Below, in pieces: positions 58,140 through 64,000 of a stretch of DNA of 64,000 nucleotides (its first letter is position 1; each line of letters starts with the position of its first letter). Location of the stretch: NCBI GenBank assembly GCA_040776805.1, contig JAXGZS010000001.1, positions 620,001 to 684,000 on the forward strand, in the 5' to 3' direction. Under the pieces are notes generated by a model that made no database searches, was not told where the DNA came from, and saw only the letters and a list, made by a program, of their open reading frames with translations. This DNA comes from UBA7702 sp040776805 (lineage in GTDB: Bacteria > Bacillota > Dehalobacteriia > UBA7702). Both the position numbers and the translations under genes were made by a program.

Positions 58140-59432
58140 ATGGCAACAGCACGGCCGAAAGGCACCAACGACTTTCTGCCCGCGGATACGGTAAAGTGGC
58201 ATTACGTGGAAGGCATCTTGCGGGATTTGGCGGATCAGTACGGCTTTGCGGAGATCAGAACGCCGATTTTTGAAGCCACGGAACTGTTTCTGCGCGGCGT
58301 CGGCGAAACCACCGACATCGTCAACAAGGAAATGTATACCTTTACCGACAAGGGGGAGCGCAGCATCACGCTTCGCCCGGAAAACACGGCTTCCACGGCG
58401 CGGGCCTTCATTGAACATAAAATGTATGGCTTGCCCCAGCCGGTGAAACTTTACTATATGGGCCCCATGTTCCGCTATGAACGGCCCCAGAAGGGGCGCT
58501 TTCGCCAATTTCATCAATTCGGCGTCGAGGCCTTCGGCTCCCTGGATCCGGCTCTGGACAGCGAGGTCATCGCCTTGGCCATGGAATTTTATAAAAAACT
58601 CGCCCTCACCGATTTGCAGGTGCGTCTCAACAGCGTCGGCTGTCCCCTATGCCGCGGGGAACATAAGGCGAAGCTGCAGGAAATGTTGCGCCCCCATCTC
58701 GATGAACTCTGCGCTGACTGTCAAAGCCGTTTTGAACGGAATCCCCTGCGCATCTTTGACTGCAAGAATGAAACGTGCCAAACCTTGATCAAGGATGCCC
58801 CCACCATCGCCCAGTGCCTTTGCGACGAATGCCGCGATCATTTTGAAAAAGTCAAAACGTACCTCACCGCGGCGGGCATTCCCTTTGCCGTCGATACCAA
58901 ACTCGTGCGGGGCCTTGATTACTACACGAAAACCGCCTTTGAGATCATCTTAACGGAAATCGGCGCTCAAAGCGCCGTCTGCGGCGGCGGCCGCTATGAC
59001 GGCCTGATCAAGGATATCGGCGGTGAAGCCACCCCCGGCGTCGGTTTTGCCTTGGGCATGGAGCGGATCTTTGCCGCCCTCGACGCCAATCATATTGAAA
59101 TACCGGTGGAAAACGCCTCCGACGTCTATTTTGTCGCCCTCGGTGAAAAAGCCCGGGAAAAAGCCTTTTCCTGGCTGATCCAATTGCGCCGCCGGGGAAT
59201 CAAAGGCGATATGGACTACATGGGCAGGAGTTTTAAGGCCCAGATGAAAGCCGCTGACCGAATCAACGCCAAATACGCGCTGATCATCGGTGAAAACGAG
59301 CTGCAAAACAATGAAATCATCGTGAAGAATATGGCCGATTCTGGCCAGGAAACCATCAAAGCGGAAAACATGACAGAAGCTACGGATGTTATAGATGTGA
59401 TTGAAGAGTTGATCAGGAGGATTCAGAAATGA
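58140..59432 (+). CDS. hisS: Histidine--tRNA ligase
   Basis: A 430-residue class II synthetase. Start ATARPKGTNDFLP; motif 2 region MFRYERPQKGRFRQFHQFGVE; histidine-binding LVRGLDYYTKTAFEI and GGGRYDGL; C-terminal anticodon domain. A Cys cluster (CDCKNETC...CLCDEC wording) lies in the insertion domain. AGGAGG precedes the ATG at 58140. It overlaps aspS by 4 bases. Confidence 0.97.
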   Translation: MATARPKGTNDFLPADTVKWHYVEGILRDLADQYGFAEIRTPIFEATELFLRGVGETTDIVNKEMYTFTDKGERSITLRPENTASTARAFIEHKMYGLPQPVKLYYMGPMFRYERPQKGRFRQFHQFGVEAFGSLDPALDSEVIALAMEFYKKLALTDLQVRLNSVGCPLCRGEHKAKLQEMLRPHLDELCADCQSRFERNPLRIFDCKNETCQTLIKDAPTIAQCLCDECRDHFEKVKTYLTAAGIPFAVDTKLVRGLDYYTKTAFEIILTEIGAQSAVCGGGRYDGLIKDIGGEATPGVGFALGMERIFAALDANHIEIPVENASDVYFVALGEKAREKAFSWLIQLRRRGIKGDMDYMGRSFKAQMKAADRINAKYALIIGENELQNNEIIVKNMADSGQETIKAENMTEATDVIDVIEELIRRIQK

Positions 59433-61195
59433 AAAGAACCCATTATTGCGCCGCATTCAGGAAGGAAAACGCCGGAGAAACGGTTTCGGTCTGTGGTTGG
59501 ATTCAAAGAAGGCGTGACCACGGCGGCGTGATCTTTATCGATTTGCGGGATAGAAGCGGTATGGTACAGTTGGTTTTCGACCCGGAAGTCGCCAAAGAAT
59601 ATTTCCCCGTTGCCGAAAAAGTGCGTCCGGAATATGTGCTTTCCGCCACCGGCAGGGTTTCCCTGCGCCCGGCAGGACAGGATAATCCCGCTATGGAAAC
59701 GGGAAAAATCGAAATTTACATTGAAGAAGTGGAAATTTTGAATGATTCCAAAACACCACCCTTCCTCATTGAGGACGACGTTGACTGCGACGAAATGATT
59801 CGTTTGAAATACCGTTATCTTGATCTCAGAAGACCGCAAATACAAAAGAATTTTCAATTGCGCCATAAGCTCACCATGGCCATGCGGAGCTTTCTCGACG
59901 CCAAGGATTTTTGGGAAATCGAAACCCCTATGCTGACGGCATCCACCCCCGAAGGAGCTAGGGACTATCTTGTACCATCCCGGGTGCATCCCGGCAATTT
60001 CTTCGCGCTGCCCCAGTCGCCCCAACTTTTCAAACAGCTTTTGATGGTCTCCGGCATGGAACGCTATTTCCAGATCGTCCGCTGCTTCCGGGACGAAGAT
60101 TTGAGAGCCGACCGTCAGCCGGAATTTACCCAGCTGGACATTGAAATGTCCTTTGTTGATCAGGATACCATTATGGGGCTGATGGAAGAAATGATGAAAA
60201 AGATTTATAAGGATCTTTTGGCCATCGATATTGAAACGCCGTTTTTGCGGCTGCCTTACGACGAAGCCATGAACCGTTTCGGTTCCGAAAAACCCGACCT
60301 CCGCTTTGCCATGGAAATCAAAGACTTGAGCGATCTTGTGAAAGACGCCGATTTCAAAGTCTTTGCCGACGTGGTCAAAAAAGGCGGTTGCGTCAAGAGC
60401 ATCAACGCCAAAGGCTGCGCCAAATATTCAAGAAGAGACTTTGACGCTCTCGTGAAATTGGCCGGCGTTTACGGCGCCAAAGGTATGGCCTGGATCCAGG
60501 TGGAGGAAGACGGCGTCAAATCGCCCATCGCCAAATTCTTTACGGAAGAGCAGCTGGCGGCCATCGTCAAAGCCATGGACGGCGAAGTCGGCGACGCCCT
60601 TCTCTTCATCGCCGATCAGTGGGAAACGACCTGCGTTGTTTTGGGGAATCTGCGTTTGGAAATCGCCCGCAGAGAAGGGCTCTTAGACGGCGACAAACAG
60701 GCCTTCCTCTGGGTGGTGGATTTCCCGATGTTTGAATACAGCGCGGAAGAGCAGCGTTATGTGGCCAAGCACCATCCCTTTACCAGCCCGAAAACGGCGG
60801 ATTTGACGCTTTTGGCGGAAGCGCCAGAAAAAGTCAGGGCCGACGCTTACGATATGATTTTAAACGGCGTGGAAATCGGCGGCGGCAGCCTCCGTATTCA
60901 CGACGGCGCGACCCAGGCCAAGGTGTTCGAGCTTTTAAAGCTCAGCGAGGAAGAAGTGGAGAGCAAATTCGGCTGGTTCCTGCGGGCCTTTGAATACGGC
61001 GCGCCGCCCCACGGCGGCCTGGCTTTCGGTGTTGACCGCATGGTGATGCTGATGCGGCAATGCGCTTCGATCAGGGACGTGATCGCGTTCCCCAAAACCC
61101 AAAGCGCTACCTGCCTTGTTTCCGACGCTCCCGGCGCGGTTTCTCCGAAACAACTGCGCGAACTCAGCATCGAAGTGAGGTTGACCGAAGAATAG
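59429..61195 (+). CDS. aspS: Aspartate--tRNA ligase
   Basis: A 588-residue bacterial-type class II synthetase: OB-fold anticodon domain (VSVCGWIQRRRDHGGVIFIDL), motif 2 (FRDEDLRADRQPEFTQLD), GAD insertion and motif 3 (GLAFGVDRMVMLM). Whether it also charges tRNA-Asn cannot be decided by eye. The hisS-aspS pair is the usual Firmicute unit. A 6S RNA gene follows. Confidence 0.97.
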   Translation: MKRTHYCAAFRKENAGETVSVCGWIQRRRDHGGVIFIDLRDRSGMVQLVFDPEVAKEYFPVAEKVRPEYVLSATGRVSLRPAGQDNPAMETGKIEIYIEEVEILNDSKTPPFLIEDDVDCDEMIRLKYRYLDLRRPQIQKNFQLRHKLTMAMRSFLDAKDFWEIETPMLTASTPEGARDYLVPSRVHPGNFFALPQSPQLFKQLLMVSGMERYFQIVRCFRDEDLRADRQPEFTQLDIEMSFVDQDTIMGLMEEMMKKIYKDLLAIDIETPFLRLPYDEAMNRFGSEKPDLRFAMEIKDLSDLVKDADFKVFADVVKKGGCVKSINAKGCAKYSRRDFDALVKLAGVYGAKGMAWIQVEEDGVKSPIAKFFTEEQLAAIVKAMDGEVGDALLFIADQWETTCVVLGNLRLEIARREGLLDGDKQAFLWVVDFPMFEYSAEEQRYVAKHHPFTSPKTADLTLLAEAPEKVRADAYDMILNGVEIGGGSLRIHDGATQAKVFELLKLSEEEVESKFGWFLRAFEYGAPPHGGLAFGVDRMVMLMRQCASIRDVIAFPKTQSATCLVSDAPGAVSPKQLRELSIEVRLTEE

Positions 61196-61254
61196 GAGCA
61201 AGACAACACCGCAATCGGTGTCGAATATTTCCAAAATAAAGTTGATGAATAGCA

Positions 61255-61283
61255 TTGAAAAACCGTCGGGCATGGTGTATACT
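61255..61283 (+). promoter_or_regulatory. Promoter of 6S RNA
   Basis: TTGAAA (61255-61260) and TATACT (61278-61283) are 17 bases apart. Start expected near 61290. Confidence 0.7.
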
Positions 61284-61289
61284 AAAGAA

Positions 61290-61470
61290 AAATCCCTGCA
61301 TTGTTCGTGACAGCCATCGTTTTGAACCAACACATTTTTTAAGGGAATTTCTCTCTTTCCGCGGCCCTCGCGCCCCGATTTATCGGGGATCTGGAAAACG
61401 GGAAGGAAAATACCCACCTGTCAAGGACAGGTACAAAACCCGGCGGCACGGCAACAGCGGGGATCTTTTT
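61290..61470 (+). ncRNA. ssrS: 6S RNA
   Basis: A ~180-base stretch without a gene, with its own promoter, between aspS and tcdA, the place of the 6S-1 RNA gene in Bacillus subtilis. Ends pair (ATCCCTGC with GCGGGGAT, one G-U), followed by CTTTTT. An apical stem CCCCGAT/ATCGGGG (61373-61388) and a small hairpin ACCTGTC/GACAGGT (61416-61432) on the 3' strand fit the 6S outline of a long hairpin with a central bubble. 6S RNA binds sigma-A RNA polymerase. A covariance search was not run. Confidence 0.72.
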
Positions 61471-61473
61471 GCA

Positions 61474-62209
61474 ATGAAGACCGAGCGTTTTATGCGGTTT
61501 TCCGCCCTGGTCGGCGAGGAAACCTTTGAAACCCTTACCAAAAGCCATATTTTGATTTTCGGAATCGGCGGCGTCGGTTCCTATCTCACAGAAGCCCTCG
61601 CCCGCTGCGGCGTGGGCAAATTGACTTTGGTGGATTTCGATACCGTCGCCGTCCATAATATCAACCGGCAGATTCATGCCCTGACCTCGACAATCGGGCA
61701 AAGGAAAGTCGATTTGATGAAAGCCCGCATCGCCGATATCAACCCCCAATGCGACGTACGCGTTTTTGCAGAGCGGGTCACGGCGGCAGAGGTGTCCTCC
61801 TTTTTTACGGAGCGCCTCGATTATGTCTGCGACGCCATCGACGATGTGGCGGCGAAAATCGCCGTCATCATGCACTGTCGGGAGCAGGGGATTCCCTTGA
61901 TTTCCGCCATGGGTACCGGGAATAAGCTCCAGCCCCAGCTGCTGACCGTGACCGATATCAGTAAGACTCGGTTTGTCCGTTGAGCCGGATGGTGCGAGGA
62001 AATTGCGGGAACAGGGAGTGGAAAAGGGCGTTACGGTGGTTTACTCCCCGGAAATCCCCGTGAAAAGCGGTCTTTACGACGACGGAAAACCGGTCCCCGC
62101 CAGCTCCTGTCTGGTGCCGCCGGCAGCCGGTATTCTGATGGCGTCTCATATCATCAACGACTTTGTGCAACATAAAAGCGAAGAGCATAAAATCAATAAA
62201 ATCAATTAG
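61474..62209 (+). pseudogene. tcdA: tRNA threonylcarbamoyladenosine dehydratase TcdA, frameshifted
   Basis: The first 165 codons are a clear E1-like TcdA (FGIGGVGSYLTEALARCGVGKLTLVDFD; SAMGTGNKLQPQLLTVTDISKT). The frame then breaks. A second frame reads VCPLSRMVRG, the conserved CPLxR segment, for about ten codons. A third frame continues KLREQGVEKGVTVVYSPE to the normal C-terminus. Two single-base losses near 61968 and 61999 would restore it. TcdA cyclises t6A at tRNA position 37. Error in the sequence and true decay are both possible. The ATG at 61474 lies at the end of the 6S gene and has no clear binding site. Confidence 0.8.
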
Positions 62210-62265
62210 AACACTAATAACAAGAAGGATAATCAGAAGAATAAAGAAAATGAAGGAGGAAAATG

Positions 62266-62586
62266 ATGGCGAGTGTAAATACGTTGGACGAGAAAACCTA
62301 TTCTTCCTTTATTGCCGAAGCCCCCTGCGCCCTGGTGGAATTTTGGGCGGCTTGGTGCGGACCGTGTAAGATGATGTCGCCGGTCCTTGATGAAATCGCC
62401 GAGGCTTACGAGGGAACCATCGCCGTGGGGAAAATCAATGTTGATGATTGCGGCGATATCGCGAAGAATTGCCATGTCTTGAATATTCCCACCGTGATCC
62501 TGATGAAAAACGGAGAGGAAACCGGTCGGATCGTCGGCTATCTGAACCGGGACGCGCTCATGGCCAAGATTGAAGAGATAAAATAA
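62266..62586 (+). CDS. trxA: Thioredoxin
   Basis: A 106-residue thioredoxin with the active site WCGPC at 30-34 (EFWAAWCGPCKMMSPVLDEI) and the cis-Pro loop IPTVILMKNGE. General disulfide reductase of the cytoplasm. Two ATG codons stand side by side; the second (62266) is 6 bases after GGAGG and is preferred. A terminator follows. Confidence 0.94.
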   Translation: MASVNTLDEKTYSSFIAEAPCALVEFWAAWCGPCKMMSPVLDEIAEAYEGTIAVGKINVDDCGDIAKNCHVLNIPTVILMKNGEETGRIVGYLNRDALMAKIEEIK

Positions 62587-62589
62587 AAG

Positions 62590-62614
62590 AACCGGCGCTG
62601 ACGCCGGTTTTTTT
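62590..62614 (+). terminator. Intrinsic terminator after trxA
   Basis: AACCGGCG/CGCCGGTT stem with a 4-base loop and a run of seven T. Confidence 0.9.
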
Positions 62615-62631
62615 GAAAGTTAGATGACGCT

Positions 62632-63957
62632 ATGGAACATCATTTATTTACCGCGGATACAACAAAATATATGCCTTTGGCTGCCCGGATGCGGCCGCGA
62701 ACCCTCTATGAATTCATCGGTCAGAAGGAAATTTTAGGGGAAGGTTCCCTATTGAAAAAAGCCATCGAGGAAGATAAAATCGGTTCCTTGATTCTTTTCG
62801 GCCCCCCGGGTTCCGGCAAAACCACCCTGGCGGAGATCATTGCCACGGTGACAAAAGCCGTTTACGTGCCGATGAGCGCCATTTCCGCCGGGAAGGCGGA
62901 CATTATGAAAGTCGTGTCCCAAGCCGAGGATACTTTGGCTTATGACGACAGAAAGACGATTTTATTCATCGATGAAATCCACCGCTTTAACAAGAGCCAG
63001 CAGGATGCGCTGCTGCCTGCCGTGGAACGGGGGATCATCACCTTCATCGGCGCCACCACGGAAAATCCTTATTTCGAGGTCAACCAGGCGCTGCTGTCCC
63101 GCTCCCGGATCTACCCGCTGCAACCTCTGACAAAGGAAAATATCAAGGATATTTTAATCGCCGCCCTGGAAGATCAAGAGCGGGGCCTCGGCGGTTTTCA
63201 GGTGGAATACGGCGAAGAGCCCCTAAACGCTTTGGCCCAGCTTTGTAACGGCGACGCCAGAGTGGCCTTGAATACCTTGGAAACCGTCGTGACTTTGGCC
63301 GTTCCCGAAGAGGACGGAAAAATACGCCTTACCACCGCCATGATCGAAGAGGCGCTCCAGAAAAAGCAGGTGCGCTACGATAAAAACGGCGACCAGCACT
63401 ACGACGTGATCTCCGCTTTCATCAAGAGTATGCGGGGGAGCGACCCCGATGCCGCCATCCATTACCTTGCCCGGATGATCGCGGCGGGGGAAGATATGGA
63501 ATTTGTGGCCCGGCGCATCATGATCTGCGCTGCCGAAGATGTGGGGCTGGCGGATGCCAACGCCCTGACCGTGGCGGTTTCCGCCTTTCGCGCCTTGCGT
63601 GCCTTGGGTTTGCCCGAAGCCCGGATTCCCTTGGCCGAAGCCGTCCTTTACGTGGCTTGCGCGCCCAAAAGTAATGCCGCGGTGGTAGCCATTGACAGCG
63701 CCCTTCATGATATCCAAACGAAAGACATCGGCGCCGTGCCGCCTCACCTCCGCGACGCCCACCACAGCGCCGTGAAAGAGGGGTTGGGATACGGCGTCGG
63801 CTATCAATATCCCCACGCTTTTCCCGGCGGTCATGTGCGGCAGCAGTATTTGCCCGACGCCTTGAAGAACGCTGTTTATTATCGGCCCACTGACTACGGC
63901 GCTGAAAAAGACATCAAAGAACAGCAGGCAAAGCTCAAAAAGGATAAAAAATCATGA
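62632..63957 (+). CDS. rarA: Replication-associated recombination protein A (RarA/MgsA AAA ATPase)
   Basis: A 441-residue AAA+ protein: PLAARMRPRTLYEFIGQKEIL, Walker A GPPGSGKTTLAEI, Walker B FIDEIHRFNKSQQDALLP, sensor IGATTENPYFEVN; the C-terminal tetramerisation part holds YHYPHAF-like QYPHAFPGGHVRQQYLPD. It acts at stalled replication forks. It follows the thioredoxin terminator by 18 bases and overlaps the next gene by 4. Confidence 0.95.
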   Translation: MEHHLFTADTTKYMPLAARMRPRTLYEFIGQKEILGEGSLLKKAIEEDKIGSLILFGPPGSGKTTLAEIIATVTKAVYVPMSAISAGKADIMKVVSQAEDTLAYDDRKTILFIDEIHRFNKSQQDALLPAVERGIITFIGATTENPYFEVNQALLSRSRIYPLQPLTKENIKDILIAALEDQERGLGGFQVEYGEEPLNALAQLCNGDARVALNTLETVVTLAVPEEDGKIRLTTAMIEEALQKKQVRYDKNGDQHYDVISAFIKSMRGSDPDAAIHYLARMIAAGEDMEFVARRIMICAAEDVGLADANALTVAVSAFRALRALGLPEARIPLAEAVLYVACAPKSNAAVVAIDSALHDIQTKDIGAVPPHLRDAHHSAVKEGLGYGVGYQYPHAFPGGHVRQQYLPDALKNAVYYRPTDYGAEKDIKEQQAKLKKDKKS

Positions 63958-64000
63958 AAAAGATTGTTTTGGCTTTAAGCGGCGGCGTCGATTCCGCCGT
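63954..64000 (+). CDS. mnmA: PP-loop ATPase start, probably tRNA 2-thiouridylase MnmA (partial)
   Basis: Only 15-16 codons are present: MKKIVLALSGGVDSAV, a PP-loop SGGVDS motif at the very N-terminus. MnmA (TrmU) begins this way and often lies near rarA in Firmicutes, but other PP-loop enzymes cannot be excluded. It overlaps rarA by 4 bases and runs off the right edge. Confidence 0.6.
   Translation, partial: MKKIVLALSGGVDSA

Overview
This window looks like chromosome from a strictly anaerobic, endospore-forming Clostridia-type Firmicute with roughly balanced base composition. The evidence is the Firmicute housekeeping order (xseB-ispA-dxs-tlyA-nadK-argR-recN; ruvCAB-queA-tgt-yajC-secDF-relA-dtd-hisS-aspS), a GerW/YtfJ sporulation gene, an OLE RNA with its OapA protein, a folate C1 (methyl-branch Wood-Ljungdahl) operon, an exported [FeFe] hydrogenase, a corrinoid-protein reactivation domain gene and an MttB-family methyltransferase. 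An acetogenic, methylotrophic or formate-metabolising life style is inferred, not proven.

Layout. 1-9400: xseA(end)-xseB-ispA-[OLE RNA]-oapA-dxs-tlyA-nadK-mnmM-argR-recN, with an unexplained structured intergenic stretch between xseB and ispA and a strong promoter for OLE. 9425-10252 (-): amidohydrolase. 10659-21733: one long block, fhs-fchA-folD-metF/V-tatA-hydA(Tat-exported [FeFe] hydrogenase)-4Fe4S subunit-NrfD subunit-tatA-tatC-focA. It joins formate/folate C1 conversion to H2 chemistry outside the membrane, with its own Tat export components. 21943-23850 (-): two tandem fluoride riboswitches, each with its own terminator, in front of a CPA-type antiporter and a universal stress protein. 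23959-24651: stand-alone MetH-activation-domain protein. 24726-27292 (-): BlaR1/BlaI-like sensor protease and repressor with two palindromic operators on the promoter. 27353-31616 (-): very large 2-hydroxyacyl-CoA dehydratase activase-like gene broken by two nearby frameshifts.

31803-38515: DHH-CBS-CCA nucleotidyltransferase fusion, M50 protease, trpS, scpA, scpB, DUF2953-like protein and gerW. 38700-40817 (-): MttB-family methyltransferase and a TetR regulator. 40846-43304 is accessory: a decayed fic gene, a candidate small RNA, a partial copy of tRNA-Thr, an IS3 transposase fragment, a PH-domain gene, a small lipoprotein gene, an integrase C-terminal fragment and the intact tRNA-Thr(CGT). 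I read this as the remnant of an element integrated at the tRNA. 43360-45012: eutH-like permease and a nicotinamidase-like hydrolase. 45097-45738 (-): hemolysin III family. 45883-64000: ruvCAB, queH, spoIID-like, queA, tgt, yajC, secD, secF, relA, dtd, MBL hydrolase, hisS, aspS, 6S RNA, tcdA (broken by two frameshifts), trxA, rarA and the start of a PP-loop gene (probably mnmA).

Most striking points: the OLE/oapA locus, the C1-hydrogenase-Tat-formate channel operon with an altered H-cluster motif, the tandem fluoride riboswitches, the tRNA-Thr-associated element remnant with a candidate small RNA, and three genes that each carry exactly two -1 frameshifts (real decay or sequence error). All assignments come from reading the sequence; no database search was run.
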